A stretch of 64,000 bases of DNA from Porticoccus litoralis (GTDB lineage: Bacteria; Pseudomonadota; Gammaproteobacteria; Pseudomonadales; Porticoccaceae). The stretch's first letter is position 1. The number at the start of each line of letters is the position of its first letter. Shown in pieces: positions 1-7,402 of the stretch. The notes beneath the pieces are model-generated. The model did not search any database. It was not told where the DNA came from and saw only the letters and a list, made by a program, of their open reading frames with translations. The position numbers were made by a program, and so were the translations under genes. The stretch spans positions 372,001 to 436,000 of the forward strand of contig NZ_JAUUUU010000001.1 in assembly GCF_030676955.1 (NCBI RefSeq), read 5' to 3'.

Positions 1-447
1 CAGGGCCAGCAAAGCTGCCACCTCCAACTCAGCAAGACCAAAGTTCACCGCTCCCAGACGACCGGCAGCCAGATATGTCAACGTGCCCAACAGAGAACCC
101 GCCAATGCGGAAATCAGGTAACGTCCGGAAAACCAGGTCAATCCCTGTCGCAGGGTGGCACTAAAGGCAAACCACAACAGCAACAACCAAAGCGGCGGCC
201 AACCCTGACCAGAGGAAAAGATAAAGACACCATAGCGTGTCAGGAATGTATCCACCGCAAACCCCAGTAGCGCACAGCTGGTGACAACCAAACATTCGGC
301 AAGGGGTTTGCGGTGACCGAGAAGGTGCAACACCAGCAGCGCTATCACCACCCACAGGGCGTCGTTACCCATCAGGATGCAAAGCCACCAGGCCAGTTGG
401 AATCCAGCCAGGTTAACCCACCAGAATTGTGACAGGCCTGAAAACAT
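1..447 (-). CDS. DUF2878 family inner-membrane protein (3' end cut by window)
   Basis: This is an open frame of 149 codons running off the left edge, read from the ATG at 447, which has GGAGTG nine bases upstream. The product begins MFSGLSQFWWVNLAGFQLAW and is a chain of hydrophobic helices separated by short loops. Its layout (Trp-rich first helix, a GRK/HRKP loop, LLGFAVDTFL, then PLWLLLLWFAF and a late GSLLGTLTYLAAGRLGAV) is that of the DUF2878 family as I remember it. The family has no proven function, but it recurs beside cyclopropane-fatty-acid-synthase-like, DUF1365 and rpoE-chrR genes, as it does here. A TGATCT-N16-CGTAAA site lies 64 bases upstream. The C-terminus is not visible. Confidence 0.7.
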   Translation of the reverse strand, partial: MFSGLSQFWWVNLAGFQLAWWLCILMGNDALWVVIALLVLHLLGHRKPLAECLVVTSCALLGFAVDTFLTRYGVFIFSSGQGWPPLWLLLLWFAFSATLRQGLTWFSGRYLISALAGSLLGTLTYLAAGRLGAVNFGLAELEVAALLAL

Positions 448-510
448 ATTCACTCCAATACATGGTCGCTCCATCGCAGACTAGGCGCATAAATTTCTCA
501 CTGTGCAGAT

Positions 511-538
511 TTTACGCAGCAATTGCGCTGGCAGATCA
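511..538 (-). promoter_or_regulatory. Predicted ECF (RpoE-ChrR type) promoter for the DUF2878 gene
   Basis: On the minus strand TGATCT (538-533) is followed after exactly 16 bases by CGTAAA (516-511). The same architecture occurs in front of the unit at 605 and of the FAD oxidoreductase at 6026. RpoE-ChrR (ECF11) sigma factors are known for a TGATCC-type -35 element. The expected start would leave a leader of about 55 bases before the ATG at 447. Confidence 0.55.
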
Positions 539-552
539 TCCACGCCCCTAAG

Positions 553-580
553 TGATCCGTCATCAGCGGCCTTACGTAAA
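553..580 (+). promoter_or_regulatory. Predicted ECF (RpoE-ChrR type) promoter for the 605 unit
   Basis: TGATCC (553-558), 16 bases, then CGTAAA (575-580). It lies 14 bases from the oppositely directed site at 511-538, so the two form a divergent pair in one intergenic gap. The ATG at 605 follows about 18 bases after the expected transcription start. Confidence 0.6.
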
Positions 581-604
581 GTCTGGTGTTAATGGAAAAC
601 CATT

Positions 605-910
605 ATGACGACAAAACAACTGGCAAAATTGCGAAGAAGCGGACAACTATCCGGTGTGAAATTTGTAGCAACATCCTGTGGCCCCATGGTTATTCAGGTC
701 TGGTTCCAACAAGACAAAACCATGGTTAAAAAACTCATCAAAGATGTGCATGGCAAGGTAGTGACCTGCCAAAACCTTTCACAGGCTTATGATGTATGCC
801 GCTCTGCGGGTGTCAGACAAGCAGAACTGATGCAGGTTTTGCCCCATACAGAAACCTGCTCCGCACCTGAAGATAACCTGACAAATCCGTCAATGACCCT
901 ATGTTTCTAA
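605..910 (+). CDS. Small protein of unknown function, DUF6482-like
   Basis: The product is 101 residues with no signal peptide or membrane segment. It starts MTTKQLAKLRRSGQLSGVKF, then predicts beta strands around VIQVWFQQ and a helix QAYDVCRSAGVRQAEL, and ends in a Cys-containing tail. The pattern of an N-terminal QL..L...G.L helix, a beta sheet with a short RFxSL-like stretch and a late 'aelvq' strand recalls the small DUF6482 proteins of Pseudomonas-type bacteria; I hold that only loosely. It is the first gene behind the ECF-type promoter at 553-580 and lies 16 bases before the glutathione peroxidase gene, so the two are probably cotranscribed and part of the oxidative-stress response. The function is unknown. 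Confidence 0.6.
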   Translation: MTTKQLAKLRRSGQLSGVKFVATSCGPMVIQVWFQQDKTMVKKLIKDVHGKVVTCQNLSQAYDVCRSAGVRQAELMQVLPHTETCSAPEDNLTNPSMTLCF

Positions 911-926
911 ACTGAGACGAACAGCA

Positions 927-1532
927 ATGTCACATTCACCTTCTTTCTCCAAATGGCCGGGCATTATTACCCTGGCTTGCCTGTTTCTAGCACCAATGCC
1001 AGGGGTGGCAGACATGAACAACAACCAACAAATCACCAAAGGCAATGAGGCGACCTGTAACAATATCTACCAATTCAGCGTTCCCGATCTAATTACCAAT
1101 CAACCCGTAAACTTCTGTGATGCATTCAAGGGAAAAGTGCTCATCATTGTGAATACCGCCAGCAAATGCGCGTTTACCGGTCAATACGAAGGGTTGGAAG
1201 CTCTCTACAAAGAATATGCCGACCAGGGCCTGGTGGTATTGGGGTTTCCCTCCAATCAGTTCGGCGGGCAGGAGCCCGGCCGACCAGAGGAAATTCATAA
1301 TTTCTGCAGGGTCACCTACGGTGTTCAGTTTCCCATGTTTGCCAAAAGTCAGGTGCGAAAAGAAGGCGCAGACCCCATATGGAAATTTTTGGGGGAATCA
1401 TCGGGGACTTACCCAAAATGGAATTTCTACAAATACCTGATTAACCGTCAGGGAGAAGTCGTCGATGTGTACAGCAGTTTTACGTCGCCGGATAGTATGC
1501 GCTTTAAACGGGCCGTGAAGGCATTGCTGTAA
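927..1532 (+). CDS. Glutathione peroxidase family protein, exported
   Basis: This 201-residue thiol peroxidase has an N-terminal hydrophobic segment (about residues 11-28, ending PGVA-D), so it is probably periplasmic. The family reduces hydrogen peroxide and lipid hydroperoxides with glutathione or thioredoxin. The signatures are NTASKCAFTGQYEGL, with the peroxidatic residue Cys81 (Cys, not selenocysteine), GFPSNQFGGQEPG with Gln115, and WNF with Trp165 and Asn166. Cys127 in HNFCRVTYGVQFPMF sits where the resolving Cys of thioredoxin-dependent members lies, so thioredoxin-like recycling is likely (inference). Most bacterial relatives are cytoplasmic, and export would fit defence against envelope lipid peroxides. 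It follows the 605 gene and shares its predicted RpoE-type promoter. Confidence 0.9.
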   Translation: MSHSPSFSKWPGIITLACLFLAPMPGVADMNNNQQITKGNEATCNNIYQFSVPDLITNQPVNFCDAFKGKVLIIVNTASKCAFTGQYEGLEALYKEYADQGLVVLGFPSNQFGGQEPGRPEEIHNFCRVTYGVQFPMFAKSQVRKEGADPIWKFLGESSGTYPKWNFYKYLINRQGEVVDVYSSFTSPDSMRFKRAVKALL

Positions 1533-1609
1533 AAAAACGGTTACATAAGTCTGTTTTAGAGCGTGTACTGCAGCCAAAAAACAGATCGAATCAAATATAG
1601 AATCAAACT

Positions 1610-2593
1610 ATGCCATTAAAAAATATCGCCATTATCGGTGCAGGCCTAGCCGGTGCCACACTCGCAAACCGTCTTACACAGGCCGGGCGGGATGTCACGA
1701 TTTATGAAAAAAGCCGTGGCACAGGAGGCCGGCTTGCCAGCTGCCGCCTGGGCGATACCCCCACCAATCTTGGAGCACCCTGGTTCCAACCAGAATCAAA
1801 GGCTTTTCATGACTGGCTACTGAACCAACCGGACATTCAAGAACGGGTTCTGGAGCCTCAAGATTTCAATGGCTCGCCTCTGGCACCTGTGACCGTATTG
1901 TCGGTCGACCCCTACCAAAGCTGCATGACCAGAAGGCTTACTGAGGGCGCCATTCTCAATACTGGCGTCCGAATTTCTGCGCTACATAGCTCGGAAAATG
2001 GTGTCACCCTGGAAGATGCCAACGGTCGAAAAATAGCCCGTCATGACGCGGTGGTGGTGACAACACCGGCACCTCAGGCGCTACCCCTATTAGCGCCTGT
2101 CGATGATTTTGTACGACTCGCGGCGAGTGTTGACACCCTACCCACCTGGGTCACGGTGGTTGGTCTGGAACAGGGCTGCGGTGCGGGCAGCAGTTACCTT
2201 TGTGGCCAACACCCGGTGTTATCCAGGGCAATTTGCCATCAGCGCACCCCCCTCCCTGGAACCCACTCCAACACCAAACCGTTCCAGGAAATCTGGCAAC
2301 TGGAAGCTAACGCGGACTGGAGCCTGGACCACGAGGATTCACCATCCCGCGAGGTGGCAGTAAAAATGCTGGAAAGCTTTTCCAGGATTACCCAACAAAC
2401 CCTGAAGATCACCGGGCTGCGTAGCCATCGCTGGCTTTATGCACGCCATGAATCCCCACTGACGGATGATTACCTGTGGAGCGATAAACAATATGTTGGC
2501 GCCTGCGGTGACTGGTTCAGGCACGATGGCAGCGAAGGAGCCTGGCTGAGCGCCAATGCCCTGGCCGACAAATTGTTGCAGGAAGATGCTTAA
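1610..2593 (+). CDS. Renalase-like NAD(P)/FAD-dependent oxidoreductase
   Basis: The 327-residue protein opens with a Rossmann FAD-binding motif, IAIIGAGLAGATLANRL, followed by the E-x6-GGR signature (YEKSRGTGGRLAS) of the amine-oxidase / renalase superfamily. The C-terminus contains ACGDWF and a terminal EGAWLSANALAD, matching the second FAD-contacting region of renalase-like proteins (COG3380). Bacterial renalases oxidise off-pathway dihydro-NAD(P) isomers; the substrate here cannot be read. The gene starts 77 bases after the peroxidase gene and only 3 bases before the DCC protein gene, so all could be one unit. No ribosome binding site stands out before the ATG. FAD oxidoreductases are regular companions of RpoE-ChrR loci. 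Confidence 0.82.
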   Translation: MPLKNIAIIGAGLAGATLANRLTQAGRDVTIYEKSRGTGGRLASCRLGDTPTNLGAPWFQPESKAFHDWLLNQPDIQERVLEPQDFNGSPLAPVTVLSVDPYQSCMTRRLTEGAILNTGVRISALHSSENGVTLEDANGRKIARHDAVVVTTPAPQALPLLAPVDDFVRLAASVDTLPTWVTVVGLEQGCGAGSSYLCGQHPVLSRAICHQRTPLPGTHSNTKPFQEIWQLEANADWSLDHEDSPSREVAVKMLESFSRITQQTLKITGLRSHRWLYARHESPLTDDYLWSDKQYVGACGDWFRHDGSEGAWLSANALADKLLQEDA

Positions 2594-2596
2594 CCA

Positions 2597-3034
2597 ATGA
2601 TGTCCCACAGCAGTCATACGTCATCCGGGTTAACTCAGGGCTCAGCGCTGAAGCCGACCATTGTTTTCTACGATGGTGCCTGCCCCATCTGCCAGAAAGA
2701 AATTCACCATTACCGGAAACTGAAAAGCCTCAAGCCCATCGACTGGCAGGATATTTCAGGCCATTGCCCCATGCTTGAACAGTATGGCATTGACAAAGAA
2801 GAGGCCATGAAGCGCTTCCACGTGATCGAATACAACGGCGTTATTTCTCAGGGCGCGGAGGCATTTCTTGCCCTGTGGCGGGCATTGCCCGGCTACCGGC
2901 ACCTGGCAAATATCATCGAGTTCTGCCATTTACAGGGATTGCTTGAATGGGCTTACAGGGGGTTCGCCCGACGGCGCTTTCGCCAGGCCTGCCTGCGTAA
3001 TGACAAACGGTGCCGCACAGACACAAGCCAATAG
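2597..3034 (+). CDS. DCC family thiol-disulfide oxidoreductase (DUF393)
   Basis: A 145-residue protein. After a Ser/Thr-rich N-terminal tail it shows FYDGACPICQKEIHHYRKL, the DxxCxxC motif (family name DCC) with a CPIC thioredoxin-like active site. It continues as DWQDISG, an acidic IDKEEAMKRFHV stretch and a Leu-rich second half, as expected of the family. Members are thought to act as small thiol-disulfide oxidoreductases; no substrate is known. It lies 3 bases behind the renalase-like gene and converges with the photolyase gene 9 bases later, so it ends the plus-strand stress unit. Confidence 0.85.
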   Translation: MMSHSSHTSSGLTQGSALKPTIVFYDGACPICQKEIHHYRKLKSLKPIDWQDISGHCPMLEQYGIDKEEAMKRFHVIEYNGVISQGAEAFLALWRALPGYRHLANIIEFCHLQGLLEWAYRGFARRRFRQACLRNDKRCRTDTSQ

Positions 3035-3042
3035 CTGCAACC

Positions 3043-4458
3043 TCACGTTGCCCGCTGATAACTGGCCAGGCTTTCTGCTCTTGCCCGAGAGTAATCAATG
3101 ATGGGTAATGGACGTCCCAGAGAAGCAGCCCGCTCCGGATCATGACGTTGCAGACCGTTCAGGACCCGCAACTCCGGCAACCACTGGGCCACGTATTCAC
3201 CCTGTGGATCAAACCGTTCAGCCTGGCGCATGGGACTGAAAATTCGAAAATAGGGGGCGGCATCCGCACCCACCGAGGCACTCCACTGCCAACCGCCCAG
3301 ATTGGACGCAAAGTCGCCATCTACCAAGTTCTGCATAAAAAACCGTGCCCCGTGCCGCCAGTCCTGTCGCAGCAACTTGGTTAAAAATGAGGCCACAATC
3401 ATGCGCACCCGGTTGTGCATCCATCCGGTGGCCAGCAACTGCTTCATCCCGGCATCGACAATCGGGTAACCGGTTTCTCCACGGCTCCAGGCATCAAACA
3501 GCGATTCATCCTGTAGCCAGTGAATGCGAGACTCTACATCCGGCTTGAAGGGCTGCCAGCGATTCATCTCCGGGAAATGCACCATCAGATGACGGTAAAA
3601 CTCACGCCAGATAATTTCTGTGACCCATTGGTTGTCCAGCCAGCTATCGGGGGCAAACTCAGCCTGGAGTGCGGCCAGGCACTGACGGGCTGAAATCACC
3701 CCACAACTGAGATAAGGGGATAGCGAAGAGGTACCTTCGTGGGCGGGGAAATCCCTCTGGCCACCGTAATCCACTGCCTTGTCTGCCACAAACTGCTGCA
3801 GGCGCTGGTGAGCGACCTCTGTTCCCGACGGCCAGAGTTCCTGCGACCAGTGGGTGTTGCCCACAGCATAGGCCAGAGAATTTGGTATTTGGTCACCATC
3901 CCGCTGCGGCTGCAACGGCATTCGAGGCTGTGCCTCAGGCAACGGCAGCGGTTGCGGGTGCTGCGACGCAAACTCCCGCCGCCATGCATTGCTGAACGGC
4001 GTGAACACCCGAAATGGGTGGCCCTGACCGTTCATGATGGTACCCGGAGCAAACACCACGTCGCCGTGGAAGCCGAAGACCTCTATACCTTCTGCGTGAA
4101 AGCGTTCGACAACCTGTTTATCCCGTATGACTTCATTGAGGCAATACTCCTGATTGAGGAATAAACCGTCACACTGCAATTCTCGGGCAAGTGAGCAAAG
4201 CTGTTCTGGAACGTGGTCAAAGCTACCGGCGTCAATCACCCTGAGAGGTATATTGAGCTCGGCCAGTTCAGTTTGCAGGGAACGCAGGCATGCCAGCCAG
4301 AATTCCACCCTGGCCGTGGATTCATCGTGGCTGGACCATTGTTGAGTACAGAGAGTGACAACCGCCACAACCCCGCCGCCATCAGCTCGCCGACAGGCAT
4401 TAAACAACGCCGGGTTGTCACGACAACGCAAATCGTTTCGAAACCAGACTAACTTCAT
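3043..4458 (-). CDS. phrB: Deoxyribodipyrimidine photolyase (cryptochrome/photolyase family)
   Basis: A 471-residue flavoprotein that repairs cyclobutane pyrimidine dimers with blue light. The N-terminal antenna domain starts MKLVWFRNDLRCRDNPAL. The FAD domain carries GTSSLSPYLSCGVISARQ, WREFYRHLM, RGETGYPIVDAGMKQL, WMHNRVRMIVASFLTK and WQWSASVGADAAPYFRIF, all classic class I CPD photolyase blocks that include the DNA-contacting and electron-transfer Trp positions. Length and motif order match E. coli PhrB. It lies 16 bases behind chrR, so it is the third gene of an rpoE-chrR-phr operon. Photolyases are known members of RpoE-ChrR regulons in phototrophic and marine bacteria. Confidence 0.95.
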   Translation of the reverse strand: MKLVWFRNDLRCRDNPALFNACRRADGGGVVAVVTLCTQQWSSHDESTARVEFWLACLRSLQTELAELNIPLRVIDAGSFDHVPEQLCSLARELQCDGLFLNQEYCLNEVIRDKQVVERFHAEGIEVFGFHGDVVFAPGTIMNGQGHPFRVFTPFSNAWRREFASQHPQPLPLPEAQPRMPLQPQRDGDQIPNSLAYAVGNTHWSQELWPSGTEVAHQRLQQFVADKAVDYGGQRDFPAHEGTSSLSPYLSCGVISARQCLAALQAEFAPDSWLDNQWVTEIIWREFYRHLMVHFPEMNRWQPFKPDVESRIHWLQDESLFDAWSRGETGYPIVDAGMKQLLATGWMHNRVRMIVASFLTKLLRQDWRHGARFFMQNLVDGDFASNLGGWQWSASVGADAAPYFRIFSPMRQAERFDPQGEYVAQWLPELRVLNGLQRHDPERAASLGRPLPIIDYSRARAESLASYQRAT

Positions 4459-4474
4459 TGATAACGATCGCGGG

Positions 4475-5119
4475 TTACAAACCGAGCAGGGGTTGAGCGA
4501 GTTTTCCCATCAGAGAGGTATAGCGCAGGGGAAACTCTGTGGCGATCAGGCAAATACAGTCATGGTCACTGTCCACCAGGGGCTGGTGGGTGATACGGTC
4601 ATCCAGATCAGCAACATCTCCTGAAGAAAAACGGCCCACGTCGTCCGAATAGGAGCCTCGCAACAGCTGTGTAAGTTCGCTGCCCCGATGGGTGTGGGGA
4701 AAGGCAGTTTTGCCCGGTGCGACCCGCAACAGTCGGGTAACACCCTCGCCCTGACTCGGTAAATTATGAATCCATAGACCGGAAACAACCTTCTTCCAGG
4801 GAATGTCATCCAGGGAGTCACCCACGTAGCTGGCCAGAGGCCTGGGTACCTCCGAGTCCTGCGGTGCTGAAATAACAGAGGTTTCCAGGGGCTCGGCATC
4901 GAGACGTTCCAGCACATGCAGTAGTGAATTATCACTCACGGCCGAGAGGCTGCCCTTTTCAAGCAAGGCGCCGCCTATGGTTTCCAGTTTACGAACACGG
5001 TGTTGACAGTGCTCGCACACCGACAGGTGGCAGGCAACCACCAGGGCAGCTCCCTGCCCCACAGCACCAGCCACGTAGCTGAACAATGTCGCCTCATCCA
5101 AGTGGTGTTTAATATTCAT
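4475..5119 (-). CDS. chrR: ChrR-type zinc-binding anti-sigma factor with cupin domain
   Basis: A 214-residue anti-sigma factor that holds the adjacent sigma factor inactive until singlet oxygen or similar stress. The N-terminal domain carries the zinc ligands His5/6, His31, Cys35 and Cys38 (HLSVCEHC), practically the spacing described for Rhodobacter sphaeroides ChrR. The C-terminal half is a cupin with His142, His144, Glu148 and His178 (FPHTHRGSE, later THQP). The ATG at 5119 has a perfect GGGAGGTGAT ribosome binding site, so I prefer it to the in-frame GTG at 5125. The start overlaps the end of rpoE by 11 bases, as is usual for coupled sigma/anti-sigma pairs. ChrR and the sigma factor together control release of the regulon. 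Confidence 0.95.
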   Translation of the reverse strand: MNIKHHLDEATLFSYVAGAVGQGAALVVACHLSVCEHCQHRVRKLETIGGALLEKGSLSAVSDNSLLHVLERLDAEPLETSVISAPQDSEVPRPLASYVGDSLDDIPWKKVVSGLWIHNLPSQGEGVTRLLRVAPGKTAFPHTHRGSELTQLLRGSYSDDVGRFSSGDVADLDDRITHQPLVDSDHDCICLIATEFPLRYTSLMGKLAQPLLGL

Positions 5120-5729
5120 AATCACCTCCCAGTGTCAGCTTAAGTTTTTCAGCAGCCAGGCGAATTCGCGATTTGACGCTGCCCAACGGAATGGAAAGCC
5201 GGTCGGCAATCTCGGAATGAGTGCGGCCTTCATAGAATGACATATAGATTACCTGTGCCTGGTTTTCCGGTAGCTGGTGAATGGCCATGGCCACGCGGTC
5301 TGAAATCATTGACTGCTCTGCCCCGTGCTCTTCATGCAATTCACCCTCCTCATCACGCCAGGTATCGAGGTCGTATTCCGGGTATTTTTGCTTGCGCATC
5401 CAATCGATGCTCTGGTTTCGAGCCAGGGTATAAATCCAGGTGCTGGCAGCCGCTTTTTCCGGGTTGAACAAGTGGGCCTTGCGCCACACCAGCAGCATGG
5501 TCTCCTGGGTAAGCTCTTCTGCAGTACCCTCGGTCAGGCCCAGGCGTACAATGTAGCCCTTGATACGCGGCGCGAAGTGACGAAACAGCTGTATAAAAAG
5601 CTGTTTGTCCCTGGTCATGGACAGGGATGCCAATATCGCTGACCAATCAGCGCTTTTTGTCTCAGCCATGTCTCTCGCTTTCAGTGCAATTACATTGTCC
5701 ACCGTTTCTCCCGGAGGTTTATCCCTCAT
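5109..5729 (-). CDS. rpoE: ECF sigma factor, RpoE-ChrR (ECF11) group
   Basis: A 206-residue extracytoplasmic-function sigma factor. Region 2 spans about residues 43-113 (LFRHFAPRIKGYI, EELTQETMLLVWRKAHLF, STWIYTLARNQSIDWMRK). Region 4 spans about 145-197 with the helix-turn-helix HSEIADRLSIPLGSVKSRI. The W-S/A-x-L start (ADWSAILASL), the KxxYPE linker and the chrR partner put it in the singlet-oxygen-response group. I chose the ATG at 5729 because AGGAG lies 5 bases upstream. The ATG at 5669 (MAETKSADW) is an alternative that would fit the autoregulatory promoter candidate at 5737-5764 better. A longer frame reaches 5840 without a good start signal. Confidence 0.93.
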   Translation of the reverse strand: MRDKPPGETVDNVIALKARDMAETKSADWSAILASLSMTRDKQLFIQLFRHFAPRIKGYIVRLGLTEGTAEELTQETMLLVWRKAHLFNPEKAAASTWIYTLARNQSIDWMRKQKYPEYDLDTWRDEEGELHEEHGAEQSMISDRVAMAIHQLPENQAQVIYMSFYEGRTHSEIADRLSIPLGSVKSRIRLAAEKLKLTLGGDYEY

Positions 5730-5736
5730 ATCTTCT

Positions 5737-5764
5737 CCTACGAGTAACATGGCTAAATAGATCA
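5737..5764 (-). promoter_or_regulatory. Candidate autoregulatory ECF promoter of rpoE
   Basis: TGATCT (5764-5759), 16 bases, then CGTAGG (5742-5737), a weaker match to the three other sites in this locus. Its -10 element overlaps the AGGAG ribosome binding site of the 5729 start. If it is used, the rpoE message would be leaderless or would start translation at 5669. Confidence 0.35.
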
Positions 5765-5950
5765 ACCGAGCAGACCTTGAAAAATGTTTTCGAGGCCGGT
5801 GACGCAAGGCAACATTGAACGAAAAACCGGAGTTGATCACTTATCAATGAGCATTTTGAGTTCAATGTTAACCAAGCAGAAGCTAGGCAGATAGTTTTTC
5901 AACTGACTCACAGGGTAGTTGCAAGCCAATACAAAGCCAAACAAAACCGG

Positions 5951-5978
5951 TGATCCCTCTGAAGGGTATTTGCGTAAT
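5951..5978 (+). promoter_or_regulatory. Predicted ECF (RpoE-ChrR type) promoter for the 6026-9444 operon
   Basis: TGATCC (5951-5956), 16 bases, then CGTAAT (5973-5978). It sits in the 296-base gap between rpoE and the divergent FAD oxidoreductase gene and would give a leader of about 40 bases. It has the same -35 hexamer and spacing as the site at 553-580. The rest of this gap shows no open frame or clear repeat. Confidence 0.6.
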
Positions 5979-6025
5979 AGCCTTGTGTAACTGTTGTAGT
6001 TGTTCTGTATGAGTAGAGGTTCTGT

Positions 6026-7402
6026 ATGAATGCCACACCCTTACCGGTGAAACCACCCCGCAAAAAAATTGCCGTGATTGGCTCTGGCATTTCCGGCATG
6101 AGTTGTGCGTGGCTTCTCAACCAATCCCAGGATGTCACCCTCTACGAAAAAGATGACCGGCTGGGAGGACATTCCAATACGGTTACGTTTGAGCTTAATC
6201 AACAGCCTGTCAGCGTTGACACCGGGTTTATTGTCTACAACCCGGTTAACTACCCGAATCTGGTGGCATTTTTTGATGCGCTGGGCGTGACCACCTGCGA
6301 AACCGATATGTCCTTTGCTGTTTCCATCAATGGCGGCGAACTCGAATATTCCGGTAGTGGTCTGTCCGGACTGCTGGCTCAAAAATCCAACCTGGCCAAA
6401 CCTCAGTTCTGGTCAATGCTGAAAGATCTGATGCGTTTCTACCGGGAGGCCGATGAGCTATTACAAGCCCCGGAAAACAGCCATATAACACTCGGCCAGA
6501 TGCTCAAACAGCATAACTACGGCAAAGCATTTACCTACAACCACCTGCTGCCAATGGGGGCTGCCATCTGGTCCGTGCCGGTAGAAAAAATGCTCGAGTA
6601 TCCCGCCACCAGCTTTCTGCGCTTTTGTCGCAATCACGGACTCAACCAGTTGCAAAACCGCCCCCAGTGGCGAACCGTGGTGAACGGTAGCCGCTGCTAC
6701 GTGGACAAAATTGCACAACACCTGGGAAATGCCGTGCGGCTAAACACTCGCATACAGTCTGTCACTCGCTACGACGATCACGTGGTGGTGGATGACATGC
6801 TTGGCAACAGCGAAACTTACGATGAGGTAGTATTTGCCTGCCATAGTGACCAGGCGCTGAACCTGCTAAGCGATGCCAGCAGGGAAGAAAAATCCCTATT
6901 GGGATGTTTTCCCTACCAGAGAAATTTTGCCTACCTCCATCAGGACACTTCGCTGATGCCGTTGCGCAAAAAAACTTGGTCCAGCTGGAATTACCTTTCC
7001 AGCCAGCGGCAAGATGACACGCGGGTCTCGGTGAGTTACTGGATGAATCGCCTGCAGCCCCTTAACACCGAGCAACCGTTAATAGTGACACTGAACCCCC
7101 TGCACATGCCCCGCCAAGGGACGATTATTCGCAGTTTTTTCTATGACCACCCGCTGTTCGGGCAGGCATCACTGGATGCTCAACGTCACCTGTGGTCACT
7201 TCAAGGTAAAAACCGCACCTGGTTCTGTGGTGCCTACTTCGGATATGGTTTTCATGAAGATGGCCTGCAGTCGGGACTGGCCGTCGCTGAGGCGCTGGGA
7301 GGGGTAATGCGCCCCTGGCAAGTGGATGATCCCAATGGTCGGATCATTCTGCCCCCTGATTACGTTGCCCGTCGCGACAGCGCGGAGACACGTCATGCCT
7401 GA
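6026..7402 (+). CDS. FAD-dependent oxidoreductase (COG2907 type) of the CFA/DUF1365 operon
   Basis: A 458-residue flavoprotein of the amine oxidase/desaturase superfamily. The N-terminus reads KIAVIGSGISGMSCAWLL, then LYEKDDRLGGHSNTV, the dinucleotide-binding fold and GGH signature of the predicted NAD/FAD-binding proteins of COG2907. The C-terminus reads WFCGAYFGYGFHEDGLQSGLAVAEAL, the FAD-contacting block of the superfamily. It is the first gene of a three-gene unit with DUF1365 and the cyclopropane-fatty-acid-synthase-like gene, with overlapping ends, so it probably acts on membrane fatty acyl chains, for example in making methylated or furan-type fatty acids as reported for related genes in Rhodobacter sphaeroides (inference). 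A predicted RpoE-type promoter lies at 5951-5978. Confidence 0.87.
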   Translation: MNATPLPVKPPRKKIAVIGSGISGMSCAWLLNQSQDVTLYEKDDRLGGHSNTVTFELNQQPVSVDTGFIVYNPVNYPNLVAFFDALGVTTCETDMSFAVSINGGELEYSGSGLSGLLAQKSNLAKPQFWSMLKDLMRFYREADELLQAPENSHITLGQMLKQHNYGKAFTYNHLLPMGAAIWSVPVEKMLEYPATSFLRFCRNHGLNQLQNRPQWRTVVNGSRCYVDKIAQHLGNAVRLNTRIQSVTRYDDHVVVDDMLGNSETYDEVVFACHSDQALNLLSDASREEKSLLGCFPYQRNFAYLHQDTSLMPLRKKTWSSWNYLSSQRQDDTRVSVSYWMNRLQPLNTEQPLIVTLNPLHMPRQGTIIRSFFYDHPLFGQASLDAQRHLWSLQGKNRTWFCGAYFGYGFHEDGLQSGLAVAEALGGVMRPWQVDDPNGRIILPPDYVARRDSAETRHA

